A DNA stretch of 64,000 nt from Linyphia triangularis (lineage: Eukaryota; Arthropoda; Arachnida; Araneae; Linyphiidae): contig OZ021727.1 of assembly GCA_963978545.1 (NCBI GenBank), forward strand, positions 92,507,762 to 92,571,761, read 5' to 3'. Each line of letters starts with the position of its first letter. Positions within the stretch are counted from its first letter, which is position 1. Position numbers and translations under genes: made by a program. Below are positions 37,190 through 50,861 of this stretch, piece after piece. The notes beneath the pieces were generated by a model. It searched no databases, was not told the DNA's origin, and worked only from the letters and a program-made list of their open reading frames with translations.

Positions 37190-38110
37190 TCTGAGAAGGG
37201 ATAATGAACTCGGGAGTTGATAATGAACTGCCCTTGGTGGATTTGTTTTATCCGGAAGGGGATTTCACTTGGTGGTGTCGCTTGTCAGCCTGTTGATGAA
37301 TTGTAAGTGAGCCCGAGGATATGTCTTTCCTGTGGACTACCATATCCAGTATTTTCTCGCTAAATTGAGTCATGTGAGACATAATGGGGTATGCTAATCA
37401 ACTACTAGTATGGACTTATTTTTTAGTCTTTTATTCTGATGTGGTTTTTGGCAATAGCTTGTCCTTGTGTTGTAAATGAGACTAAGGACACGTGCTGATT
37501 GTCGTTAATTTTCTCACAAAATAGATTCATTGTTGAATACTGAGTGGTAATCTTGCTAATGGGTTTTGATGTATGCTTACAAATACTAACTTATAGAATC
37601 TGCTGTAGAATACCAGAGAGAGATGTAATGGGGTTTGTAAATCAACTACCAGAATCGATTTTTCTTTATTTCGTTGTGGTTTCAGAAAATTCGTTTGTCA
37701 GTGCGATGTTGTAAATGAACCCAAAGACATGTGCTGCTATAAAAATCCACTGATTGCAGTGGTGTCGTGAATTAGTGGATACGTGGGAACATGTGCTGAC
37801 GGATACTGCCGTATCACATCTGCTTTAAAATACCAACGAGAGGTGCAAAGGGGATTAGTAATGAACTGTCCATTAGGAAATGTTGGATTTAGTTAATCCT
37901 ATAGGGTCCCTTTTCTCACCAAATGTATTAAAATTGTAAAGTGCTGTATCACATATTAGTTGTATTAGGGAATTTAAAGTGGGCCTGAGGATATGGGCTT
38001 CTAGTTACTACAGTTCAAATGCTCACACAAGGGAATTCATAATGATAAGCCGTTTGTAAATGTTGGATTCGTTTTCATTCTACAGGGAATTTTGAAAATC
38101 CATATAAAAT
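37190..38110. repeat. Diverged tandem repeat, about 240 bp, 4 units
   Basis: Recurring blocks in order are AATGGGGTATGCTAATCAAC (about 37383), AATGGGGTTTGTAAATCAAC (about 37628) and AAAGGGGATTAGTAATGAAC (about 37857). They alternate with TTGTAAATGAGACTAAGGAC or TTGTAAATGAACCCAAAGAC followed by an A-CA-GTGCTG block. The units are strongly diverged, so the array is old. Confidence 0.7.
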
Positions 38111-39526
<1,416 letters not shown>

Positions 39527-42500
39527 TGATCTGCTCCGAGAACTAACATCACATACAAGAGTGTGGGAGATCTGCATCCTGACATTCGCTGCCCCCCATT
39601 CCAATGAGAAGGGTTTGTTCACTTATTTACATTATGAAACAGGGGCCTACTGACCACAGGGTTGTATGGTACAATCACCGGGCCTATCAATGTCTATAAA
39701 AAATGGGTTGGTCCCGTACGGAATATATAAACTAGCTTGAAATACTAGTTAGTTTCCATTTCAATTTTGTTAATGAACTTTTTTTAATGTTGTTGTACCT
39801 GGTATAAAAATTCATACATCATGTATTATATTTTTAGAGCATAGACAAGCTGACAGTCATTCGTTACGTAGTTATTGTACAGTGTACTGAATTTATGCAA
39901 CATGCATCAAATTGCTTTAATGTAATGTAGGATTACAGCGGGTTTAATGAACGTGGGATAGAAAAGATTTTAATCTTCAATTATGAATTGTAAAAAGTAA
40001 AATCTTGCGCTTTGTTGATGTCAGTTCTGTCCATTCTCGTTTTACCGATTATTTTTTACTTTCAAGTAAAAATTAATTTTTACTAAAACTACTGTTATCC
40101 ACAACAAATCGTATATATTTCCCAATTGAATTTTCGAAAGATCATTTTTGAAAGAGTACTTCATTATTTAAAGATTAATAAATAAATCATGCTTTTTATT
40201 AGAATAAAATTTGATGTTTCGAAACTAAGTTTTGCATACTTCGGTATCTGGATCTGGTGGAATAAGAAGGCCTACTAAGCAGTGCGTGTATTAAAAACAA
40301 TGTATATGAAAAGCTCAAATTTTATAGATTGGGAAAGACCAAAAATAATTTATATTCAAATCAAATTACTTTAAACGAAACAATGCATTTATTGCAAAAG
40401 AAAAAGGATACAAATTATTATTATTTTTATAAATTTTTAGGTAACATAACACAACTTCAATTTTGTATAAAAGTTGAGAAAAAATAATTTAAAATAGAAG
40501 CATAAATAATACGAAAATATAAATGCAATCCTAAATAAAGGCAGTAACAAATAATGCAAGCTGGATTTAAGAAAATGAGGGATTCAAATTTAATGTTTAG
40601 ATATTATGCATAAAAAAGAAATGAAATATATTTACCTATTATTAAAATAAGTAAAAATATTGAATGCTTCAATTTTTAGTGAAAGAAATAGAATTAATTA
40701 ATAACAACATTAAATTTCAATATAAACGCTGCATATTTCATTCTAAAAAAAAAACTATTCCTTATAAACAGACTTTAGTATAATAAAAATAAAAAAAATC
40801 CATAATATGCATTGCCAACTTTTATATAAAACTTTTATATACAAAATGTAATTGCAACTCATTTAAGCAATTTGAGCTCCTAACGAGCTTTTATATGTAC
40901 AACATAATGAATATTTTAAAGCTATGTAATGAGCTAACGTAATTTATTTTGAAAAATAAATAAAAAGTGCTCATTTTGAAAGTCAATGTTTTGAGTAATG
41001 TAAAAAGTTTTCCGTATTAAATCAATAGAAACTTACTGTAATGTTTCAAACTAATACAGAATGTAATGTTTTTTATTCCGTGTAACATGCAAGGCTTTAA
41101 ATTAATAAGATTGAGAACTGATTTTAGTATTAAAGCATAAAAATTACGTTGTAATTGTTTTTAAAAAAATTAAATATACTTAAATATGCCAGTTTATTAA
41201 TAAAATATTTGTAATTGTTGTTTATTCCATTCAAGCAAAATGTTACGCTGCATTTTTATTCAATATTAAAAGTTTTAATGCTGTTGTGACAGAAACATTA
41301 TATTGAAGACGAATTAGTAAAATAATCATCTTTTTAATTAATGGTTTTAGGGTAATTCTTGGTAAATACAATTTTATTGTACATTTTAGACTATATATGA
41401 ACCAACTCAAAATAACAGTTTATATCTTTAAATTTCAATAATATATGCGATTTAGTTCAGTTAAAATACATAGTTATGTAAGTAATTATAGATATATGGA
41501 TTCATAGGTAAATGCATCATGTGACTAAGCATTTGACTTTTTTTTTAAAGAAAATACATAACTTTAATGAGTATAATAAAAAATCTTAATTCCTGTCATA
41601 AAAACAAAGAATATCTTTCAGAAATCACTAATGATTGATTACTAAAGCTAACAACAGTATTACAAAACTCACTGTATTGTTAAGACATAATGAAAGTTTG
41701 TCACGAAAACTGGGAAAAACGATGTGTAAATCAAGTAGTAGTTTTTAAATGTCTTTCCCATCAATCACAAACGTGTTAACAACATGTTGTCAATGGATCA
41801 TTTACCTGCAACACAGGACAATTAAGTTTACGCCACTATTTCTACACCATCCCATTCTTAGAGCTATTTGCCCAAACTGCATTGTGATATACATTTAATA
41901 CGAGTTTTTAATTTGGTGTTAAAAATATACGTTTGAGCATCGTATTTAATTAGTAGATTTAGTATAAAATATAAAATTATTGGGAAAATTTATGTTTTTG
42001 CAAAATATATTGTAATAGTGTCATGTTATTGGATCAATTTATGTATAGCGTAATATTTTGTAAAAATATAGGCTTAACTTATAAATATAAAATTTAAAAA
42101 AAAAAAACGTATAAGTATGTCTTCATATTATTTGAGAAATTCGTGTGTATTATAGTTATTTGGGTATTTTTTTATTGGATCAACTAATGAAAAAAAAAAA
42201 AAAAAAAAATTGTAAAAGGGATTTCAATTTCATCATATTATTTGAGCAATGGAAATTATTTGTAAAATGTACTATTGGAGTAACTTATGAATGCACCAGT
42301 TTTACAGTTTAGTATTAGTATTTCATCATACGAAAAGAAGAATGTATAAGTATCGTAATTATAATTAAAATTAGTTTTATATTATTATAATATAAGAACT
42401 TATTGTGTACAGCTAGCATTACGTTTAATTCAGTAAATAAATATTATATATGAGACTATGCAATAGTCTTTGTAAAAGACCTTTCTTTCATCACATTTTT

Positions 42501-44849
42501 AAAATTATTTATTTTAAATTGATTTGTAAAATAACAATAAAAAATGTAATAATGAAGTTTGACTATGCATCATTATTTACTATACACATGAACTGCTATG
42601 AAAATCAAAGCAATGCCTTTCAAAACTTTCCATGATCAATAAACTATTTCCTTCAAAAAGATCAAAGATAAATTATCATTTTGATAGAAGTTCGCAAATT
42701 GTTCACTTACTGTAAAGTTAGTTACTTAAAAGTTAGTTAACGTGTTGTTAAAACCCATTTATTTTTTCTTAAACATAAAAACTTTTTCCAATTCTTTACC
42801 ATAAAATTTCATCACATTTGCACATAAATGCCTAAGCACGCGACATTAAGCATTTCGCAAAACAACGAAATTTAATTTTACGAGGAAATGGCATTATAAC
42901 ACTTTGAATGTCTTAGAAGAAAAAAAAAATGTAGCATGAAATTATTTCAGACAATTGTACTTCACGATGCTTATTTTTTTTGTGTGTGTAAAAGTTTCGC
43001 AAATAATGACTTGTCTGTTCACTTCCTTGTGATCAAGATCACCCTTTTCTCTATCTGTTTGTTTTTATTTAAAGTTTCCACTGTTTGATTCTCGGAAAAT
43101 GGTCATGCTTTGAAGAGTTTTTATAAAAAAAAAAATAATCAAGTTTGTCAATTCCCACGGAAAGTATTCGTTACGGCTGAAGCTAATTCCTGTAATTTTA
43201 TTTAAACATACATTTCCACGTTATACACCCTTCAATTTAAGTTCGTTTGTAACTTATACCTCGATAGATCATTTAAGCCGTATCATGAAATTGTACATTA
43301 TTTATTTAATTTAAGCCGTATCTTGAAATGGTACATTATTTGTTTACTTGCTTTTGGTATACGTTTAAAAATGTTAAATGTGTGATAATGTTACAATTAT
43401 GACACTTTTGATCGTGTAAGATATTTTCTGAATACGTATTTCAATATTAAAAATATGATAGTAAATACTTTTCTATATATGGAATTAAGCGTTAAGAGTA
43501 TGATTCTCTACTAGAATAATTATTTAAATATTAAAAGTCTGATGATAAATATCTTTCTGAATACGTATTCAAACTTTAAAGAGTGATAATAAATATAAAT
43601 GCGAATACGTAGTCAATTGATAAAATCTGATTACAAATATTTTTTAAGTACTTATTCAAATTTTAAACATATATATATATATATATATTTACAACTGCAC
43701 AATTACTTGTTAAGATAAATTGCATTGAAAAAAAATAGCGTCTTAAATATATACGCTTAAAGGCTAGAGTAATGAAACATTATGTATTTTTTAGTAATTT
43801 TAAAAAGATAATTAAACTTTATAAGTTTACAAAAACTTATTTTTGCTTAAACTTAAGTTTACAAAGTTTATTTTTAAAGTTTACAAAAAAAAAAAAATTT
43901 TGAAAATGTGGAAATATAAATTTATTTGCTCAGTAAGCAAAAACTTATCTTGATCTTTATTTTCTAAAATAGAGATAATTAGATAAAGAATAAAGGTTAT
44001 TTGGTGAATAAAAAAACCGGCAAATTTGTACATAGGTCCTTTTGTAAGAAAGCGCAGGTAGATGATTCTGCGAAACATTCCTTTGTAAAATTAAAAACAA
44101 ACATAAAATATTGTTATCTCGAATTGTTATGATATGTTAAGTTATGTATGAGTATTGTGTCATTAAATGTTGTTATTGAACAATCTTTTTGTAGTAAAAT
44201 TCTGCATCAAAATAACAAAAAAAGCGTACCTATATATCGAATTGCTCTTTTAATTAATTGAAGTGTTCGTTACGGCTCATTAATTTTAGATAACACTATT
44301 TCGCTGTATCAACCATGTTTTTCACTGCATCAACCATGTTACGTAATCACGATTTTTCTTTTTTTTACGACACAGATTATCTTTTCAAAACCTATTCTCT
44401 TCATTTTTTTACATTACTAATTTAATATTCATAAGCACAATATAAGATTAAATCAATAAGTTTGAGGCAGCTACATTTAAATTTATCAATAGATAACTTT
44501 TAATTGTTTATTCAGACAGTTTCATACGGGAAAAAATAAATTCCTGCGTATATTTCTCACAAATAAGCACCGGTGATGAGGTGTTAGGTAATAGTTTATA
44601 CCATTCATATAAGGAATATTTAGCACCAAACTTCCCCTTATTGCACAATTTGAAACCGAATTGCAATAGTTCAAAACAATTTTTCGAACACAAAGAAAAC
44701 ACTTCAGAATTTTATTTCCTTTAAATAATTTAAATGCTTTCAAATAATTTTTTTTAAGCTCATCTGAAAGGATATTCATTGGAAACAATTTTATTGTTGG
44801 TATTACGATTAAGTCATATCACTAATGCAGTTTCTAGAAAATCAATGGG
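39527..44849. other. Long AT-rich stretch without genes
   Basis: The first 200 bp (39530-39735) are GC-richer and unique (GCTCCGAGAACTAACATCAC, then CGGGCCTATCAATG) and may be a decayed mobile element. The rest is very AT-rich, with poly-A runs and a short (TA)n at 43669-43690. No coding, RNA or repeat feature can be supported. Confidence 0.5.
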
Positions 44850-45027
44850 TTGGTTGTTTTCAGATTATCTGGTGCCGTCAGCAACACGAGGGCTATAATG
44901 CGCCGAAACATTCGTCATTAGACAAGCCAACATATATTTACGAACACCCATGCCTAAGATGGGACTCGGAACCCGTAACCTCGCGGTCTAGAGGCTAGCA
45001 CGCTAACCACTATACAGTTTGGTCGGC
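44850..45027 (-). mobile_element. tRNA-derived SINE, copy 5
   Basis: Reverse-oriented full copy with a 14 bp target duplication AGAAAATCAATGGG at 44836-44849 and 45028-45041. The B-box region is slightly altered (GGACTCGGAACCCG on the plus strand). Confidence 0.93.
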
Positions 45028-45041
45028 AGAAAATCAATGGG

Positions 45042-45531
45042 AATGAATATAGTATTACAAAATATGTTTTTATATTAAATCACAATATAATTAGATAAAA
45101 CTTCTTCTTAAAATTATTATTGTTTTAAGGACAACTTGTTTCGAAATTACTGATGATTACGTTACCATCATATGTTATGAGAGAAGTAGAACAAAAAGCA
45201 TTTTTGTCTAACTTATAGTATACGTTTTTTTCTTTTGCACATTTTTCAGTTCTTCGATGAAATGTCACATAGTGGGCCCTAAATAATTGTATGGAGGCAA
45301 GGAAGGAATTGTATGTGAATCAAAGGCCCTGATGAAGATTCTAAGATCAAGTCACTGCTTGCAATTTGTATCCAAAAAATAATATTCAAACCAAACAATT
45401 ATTGTTATCAATTCAAACAATTATTGAAATAAAATCCAAGAATTTTCTTAAGCTTTAACAGTAAATCCTATGAGGCTTAAAATGTAGAAAAATTATAAAA
45501 GTATCATAGTAAACGTTGAAATAAATTTAAA

Positions 45532-45563
<32 letters not shown>

Positions 45564-47092
45564 TTACAAAGAAAAAATGTGTCTGAACAAGAATTTGAAT
45601 TACTGAAGCAGAAAAAATTGTACCTATTCATTTACATTTTTATTAGTGAAAAAAACCGAAAAAAGATAATAGTTTAATAATTTAACGGGTAAAATCAGGG
45701 AATGATTTCTTTAAAGTGTTTGTTATCTTTAATTGAATATTTCAAAATTAATACCTTTGCCAACACTGAAAGTTTAAATTTTTCAGATAAGAAAAACAAC
45801 GACTTTAAGATTTGTCACATTTTTAGAGAGCATAAAATGCTTTTTTTTACTAATCATTATTTAAGAAGTTCCATGACTCTGCAAACCTTGATATAAGATT
45901 ATTTTTCTTCCTCTTGAAAACCAATGGATTTTTGAAGACATTTTCAAGGGCTTGAACAGACCTTAATAAAAACAATTGCTTTTTAAATGTTATGAGTATT
46001 GTATCTCGTGTTAAAATAACAATATAGGTTTGCCAGGGCTAATACAAATCCTTACACAATATTTTTGCAGCATATCAGATTATTTATTTTAAGTGGTTTT
46101 CAGAAACTATTTAAAAGAAATCTTAGTCAAGTCTGATTTTCAAATGTCATAAATCTTAATTTTCGAGTTAAAATAGCAATGCAATCAGGATTTTCGTGAA
46201 CATTTTTCGAACACTTTAAAATATAAATTTTCCACGTATTTTTCGGAAATTACTACATAACAAACCTTAAAATAACATCTGATTTCTAATTATTACGAAT
46301 TATAATTTTGAAATTGAAATAACAAAACAATCAATCTCTTCAAGGATATCAATCCATGACAAACATTGTTTAATCACTTCAAAATAAAGTTTTTCTAAGA
46401 GGTTCTGGGAAACTAGTACAAATTTTAAAAGAGTAATTTTATTTTAAATTATTATAAAATGTATCGGTCGTATTGTATTAACAATACATTCAAGGTTTTT
46501 ATGTGCCAAGATGAATCTTTAAAACTATAACGAAACAATGACAGCAAAAATGTCCATATTTTTATCAAAATGAGTTACACTAATCTTTACGTGTAATTTT
46601 CCCCAGAGGTATTTATATGAAAACTATTTAACCTTACTATTAACTATTTAATTACTTAACTACTTAACTATTACCTTGAAAACTATTTAACAGCGAAAAT
46701 AAATACGCCCATATAAATTTAAAAATCCTAAATCTAGTTTTTTTTCATGATATAAATCGTAATTTAAGGATTCATTAAATGAATCATGACTAAATTATTC
46801 ATTATGTAAAAACATACTTGTGCCATTAGGTTGACTTTTTATGTCACTCAGCTAATTGATTTTAATGCAATGTATTGATTTTTAACTGAGTGAGTTGATT
46901 TTTACGCCGCCATTGAATTAATATTAGTGCATTGTATATAAATATTTATCTCAATGGGATGGCTATTTACATCATCAGATTGATATTTCTGGTATTGAAT
47001 GCAATTTTTTTTAATGTCATAAAAGTATCTCAGGGTGAATCAGAGAGGGTAAATATGCAAATAGCTCTCATTAGTGTTTCTCTTAAGGGGAG
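45042..47092. other. AT-rich stretch without genes
   Basis: Contains a T run at 45533-45556. Loosely similar sentences (TTTTAAATGTTATGAGTATT, ATTTTCGAGTTAAAATAGCA) recur between about 45950 and 46600, suggesting a very old tandem array, but no unit can be defined confidently. Confidence 0.4.
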
Positions 47093-47096
47093 TAGG

Positions 47097-47827
47097 TACC
47101 CAAAAATTTATAATAAATCAATTTTTAGTTTATTAAAATTTGACTTTTTCCCTTTAAAATGATACCTCATTTGTAATAATACCTCATTTAGAAGTATTTT
47201 TAATAATTTTTGGAAGAAAAAATTTTGAACTATAAGTGTAAGTAATGTTTTCTTTAAAATGCGTTTTTCTCAAAACTACAATTTTCATTACTCGTGTACC
47301 TTTTTCTCAGAAACTGCGCAAGCTATCTACCTAAAATTTTTATCACATATTCATTTTATGTATCTGTATTTACTGAAGTAAGGTTTTGTTATTATTTTAA
47401 AAACTTTTTTTGTTCTGGCTTATTTTGTCAAAAAAAAAAAAAAAAAACTTGCGATTTTTAATAAATTTGAGCGACTTACACGATAATTCATTAACAAAAA
47501 ATGCATTATAATTAAAACAAAACTTCAGTAGAATAACAAGTGTCTGCTAAATGAGATGAAAAAAGGTTTAGGCTTCTATATCAAGTATTTTCAGAGAAAA
47601 AGGTACATGAGTAATGAAAAATGTCGTTTTGAAATAAATGCATTTTAAAGAAAAGCTTATTTACACTAATAGTTCATATTCTTATCTTCAAAAAATTTTT
47701 AAAAATACTTCTAAATGAGGTATTATTACAAATGAGGTATCATTTTAAAGGGAAGAATTTAAATTTTAATAAACTATAGTAAACTCAAAATAAATTTTTT
47801 TATAAATTTTTGGGTACCAACATCCCC
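47097..47827. mobile_element. TTAA-flanked fold-back MITE in pb intron 1
   Basis: Bounded by TTAA at 47093-47096 and 47828-47831. The termini are inverted: GGGGAGTAGGTACCCAAAAA at the left and its near reverse complement (TTTTTGGGTACCAACATCCCC) at the right. The inverted arms extend well inside (AATGATACCTCATTTGTAAT left, ATTACAAATGAGGTATCATT right). TTAA target choice is typical of piggyBac-like elements, but the termini do not obviously match that family and there is no transposase. The element ends only 63 bp from the pb splice donor. Confidence 0.85.
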
Positions 47828-47888
47828 TTAAGTGATCCTATTGAGAGTGACTATTCCCATTTCAACGTACACGAATAACAACTCTTTC

Positions 47889-47897
47889 AACTTACCC
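47889..47897 (-). other. pb: 5' splice site of pb exon 1
   Basis: The minus strand reads AGG|GTAAGTT across the boundary, a near-consensus donor with GT at 47895-47894. The exon ends after the first base of a codon (phase 1). Without splicing the frame continues only 22 more codons to a stop, into sequence unlike any Hox protein. Confidence 0.88.
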
Positions 47898-48118
47898 TGT
47901 TGTTGCTTCCTGGTCGTTTTCTTCTCCTTCATCCATGGGTATTCGGGCACAGACACGGCCGCACCACCTCCTCTCTCTGCGGCATCCAATGGAGGCGGCG
48001 GGCCCCTGCTCTCGCTTCCGCCGCCACTCATGGCGAAGGACGGTTCGTGGGGCAGAGATGTGAGAAACTCCGCCATCGAAGGTTGACTGTTGATGAATCC
48101 ACTCTCAACAACCTCCAT
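47896..48118 (-). CDS. pb: Hox2/proboscipedia homeobox protein, first coding exon (partial)
   Basis: Hox2/proboscipedia is a nuclear homeodomain transcription factor that patterns anterior segments and appendages with EXD/PBX cofactors. This exon encodes 74 codons plus one base. Residues 7-19 read GFINSQPSMAEFL, the N-terminal signature of Hox2/pb proteins. Residues 58-71 read PEYPWMKEKKTTRK, the YPWM hexapeptide (which contacts EXD/PBX) with the Hox2-specific MKEKK extension. Between them lies a short Gly/Ser/Pro-rich linker. The start at 48118 is fixed by an in-frame TGA directly before it (48121-48119). The exon ends at a GTAAGT donor with phase 1. The homeodomain must come from a later exon, not seen in this window. 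Compared with Drosophila Pb there is no long N-terminal extension, so the protein begins nearly as vertebrate HOXA2/B2 do. Base composition is GC-rich against AT-rich surroundings. Confidence 0.95.
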
Positions 48119-48122
48119 TCAT
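48105..48122 (-). other. Five-codon upstream ORF overlapping the pb start
   Basis: An ATG four bases before the pb start (ATGAATGG) opens a frame of five codons that stops at TGA inside the pb coding sequence. The pb ATG is in the +1 frame of this uORF. If scanning ribosomes use it, it could reduce or gate pb translation. Visible in the sequence; function is inferred. Confidence 0.45.
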
Positions 48123-48860
48123 GAGATCGGATGACGTACCACTGATGAAGAGTAAATTACCGAGATAATACAGTCTCCTTATCTTACATCACTGATCACA
48201 CAGTTATGTCAGTTGGTAATCAGAGTAAACGTTTGGTATCACTATGTCTATAAATGCGTTACTTTCAGTGATACATTTGAAATTAAAAGGCAACAAAAGT
48301 GTGAGATGTCAATCGTGGACACGTTCCATCACAATGTGTAGATTGGTAATGTTAAAAAAAACTTTCTGTTTCTTTGATGATGTTTGTAAATAGGTCCGCT
48401 TTATGGATTGCACTTGACGAAACTGTTCAGAAAGGCTTTCTTAATCAAAATGTATTAGTTTAACTGATAGCGTTAGGAACGAGTTCGTTTCACTGATGAT
48501 GTTAGTAAACGTGTTTGTTTCAGGAACGAAATGAAAAAATGCGAACGTTTCACTGATTACTGGACATTGAAACGCACTATTCTTTAATGAAAATTTACCA
48601 GTTTAGTTGATAATCGTAGAAATGCATCCGTTTTGCTGGGAATACTAATAAACGTTTCCGTTTCACTGAAATTGTTAATTAATCACAACAATAATAACAA
48701 CAACAACGGTAATTCAGTGGCAGACGAAGAATGAACGGTTCGATACAGTCCACACACGTGCAGAGTCACTATCAGAAAACGCGTCTAATTCACTGACGAT
48801 ACAAACTGACGCGTCCGATTCACAAACACACCGTCAATTCGCATACAACACAAACACAGT
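48119..48860 (-). promoter_or_regulatory. Probable pb 5' leader with a decayed repeat
   Basis: Directly upstream of the pb ATG. It carries several diverged copies of a motif around GTTTCACTGATGATGTTAG and GTAAACGTGTTTG (near 48170, 48230, 48370, 48495, 48550 and 48660). A candidate initiator TCAGTT on the minus strand has its A at 48807, but no TATA box or convincing downstream element is seen, so the transcription start is not assigned. No in-frame coding extension is possible because of the TGA before the ATG. Confidence 0.4.
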
Positions 48861-49110
48861 ATATCACGTGGGGGGCTCGCGGCCCCCTGAAAGATCCACT
48901 CAGTCGATCCAACTAACTCCTCAACCACCATCGGCGTCGTGTGCCGTCGACAACTAGAGACGGAAAAGCAGCATTTCGGATGATAACGAAATCTGACCAT
49001 TTCTGTTGCGTCACGTGGGGGAGCCCGCGTCCAATCAGAGCGAGGCAGCGCGCCTTTGATCCCCCCGCTGCTGCTGAAAATCTCTATTCTCCACCCCCAC
49101 CACTTCACTT
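48861..49110 (-). promoter_or_regulatory. GC-rich candidate pb promoter
   Basis: CpG-containing GC-rich segment 740-990 bp upstream of the pb ATG. It contains CCAAT in the strong context CCAATCAG (49031-49038), two CACGTG E-boxes (48865-48870 and 49012-49017), a TCF-like CTTTGAT (49054-49060) and a perfect hairpin GGGGGC-TCGCG-GCCCCC (48871-48887). An open frame of 107 codons on the minus strand spans most of it but resembles no protein and does not join the pb frame. Promoter activity is inferred from position and composition. Confidence 0.45.
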
Positions 49111-49627
49111 CAGTTTTTTTTTGTTTGTTATCGTTTGCTGTTCTCTCCTTTTAGTCCTTTTCTCTCTCTCAGGGATACGGTAAAAGAGGAGAAAACGGGA
49201 AAAAATTAAAAGGATTCCGCTCTTCTTCGCTTTAATTATTTTCTTTTCTGCTTGCTTTCTTCACCTATTCGCGTACGATTTTAAGGGGGGGAGGGATTTT
49301 TCTCTGCGTAGAAAGTGCATTTCATTAGCTAAACAGATTGCTTTTGCCTTTTTAGAAAAGAGGGGGGGGGGGGGTCGTTGGTCTGTTTTGGGAGTTTTGT
49401 CTTCTGCAGAGTTGGTTAATTGGAGTGTGTGTGTGTGATGGGGAGAGGGGGGGGGGATTTTTTTTTACCGTTTAAAGTGCAAAAGGGTGCTTTTGAAGAA
49501 GTCGTATAGATGGTGTCGTATGTTAATTGAAGGGCTAATTTGAATTGGGAATGCGTTATAAAAGTTGTTTCTTGTACAAAAAGAGAAGTTCATTAAAAGG
49601 TACTTAGCGAATACAGAATACGTGTAT
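49110..49627. other. Poly-purine/poly-pyrimidine tracts upstream of pb
   Basis: Contains CT-rich sequence (49130-49175) and G runs at about 49285-49296, 49362-49375 and 49447-49456. No gene is seen. Confidence 0.5.
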
Positions 49628-49746
49628 AATACAAATATATAAATGAATACAGAATACAAATATATAAATGAATACAGAATACAAATATATAAATGAATAC
49701 AGAATACAAATATATAAATGAATACAGAATACAAATATATAAATGA
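49628..49746. repeat. 25 bp minisatellite, about 4.8 copies
   Basis: The unit AATACAAATATATAAATGAA plus TACAG is repeated nearly perfectly. The minus-strand frame over it (YSVFIYIFVFC-type) is a by-product. Confidence 0.93.
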
Positions 49747-50861
49747 AGAATTGTATTGTAATTTATTAATTTAGCATATTATTCGTATTAAACGGAAAAC
49801 AGTTGAATTTTTTTCACTGCTGCAAGACATGAAGGTAGCTTAAAATAATTTACAGATATATAAAATTTCTATTATTTTAAGGATGCAAAATCGCTATTAT
49901 ATTTTCAGAAATAACAAGCTTTATTTGTGATCACTAGTGATATTGCCAAAGTTCAATAAATTTTCATTTAGGTTAATTTGAAATGCTAAAAAGTTTGTAT
50001 ACATATTTATTTTTTCAATTAGCTAAAGCGATTGTTTTAGCCTTTTTTTCTCCTTTTTTTTTTCAAGGAAAAATAAAAGGGAGAAGGTGGGTGGGGAGAG
50101 ATTGAGAGAGGTACACAAATTAACCTGTGTTTAGAATTTTATTTTTCTGTGAAGTAAAATAATTGGAGAGAGAGCGTTCTCTATTGATTAAATATATTTG
50201 TTTGAAATGCTTTTATCAATTTGCAATACACAATATTTATTGCAAAAAGTTTTCATAACATATTCCTATCCAGTTCCCCTTTTGAAGATATTATCTCATT
50301 ACATACAAATTACTTATCTATGCTCAATTTATCACAGTTTATAAACTCTGGAATCCATCTTTCTAAACCCAATCTCTTATATTCTTCCATTACTTTACAT
50401 GCAACGTACTTCTTACAACACATACCCAGGGCTTTATATGTCTTTAAATCCTGCATCTATCTGATAAAAAAAAAAAATCGTTATAGAATTCTTTATATAC
50501 ACACACTTCTTTAAAAAAGAAAACTACGCTTTTTTCTGAGATCGGAATTTTTTACAATATACTACAAAGATTTTTTTTTCTGTGCTTAGTTTAAAATATA
50601 ATATATCTGATTCCACCACAAATTTCCTTGTTAGGAACTATTACAAAGTTCTATTTTTAAGAATATATATATATTAAGAACCGTTTAGAAATCACATCTT
50701 TAAAGTGCATTCTTACTACTCTTTTTTAAAAAATCTCTTACAATTTACTCTCATCATTTTTTCCTTTAAAGCGTTTCTTTTACAATACATACCTATTATC
50801 TCTCACTCTCTTCCCCCTTACTCTAAAAATTTAGCTCATTTCTCTCCCCCCCCCCCCCCCC
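49747..50861. other. AT-rich stretch without genes
   Basis: Unique AT-rich sequence ending in a C run (50847-50861) at the point where the next SINE begins. Confidence 0.45.

Noticed and set aside
48785..49108. 107-codon minus-strand frame upstream of pb as a longer N-terminus or separate gene
   Set aside because: It ends in a stop, cannot join the pb frame without an unseen intron, and an in-frame TGA directly precedes the pb ATG. The peptide resembles no family, so promoter or leader sequence is more likely.
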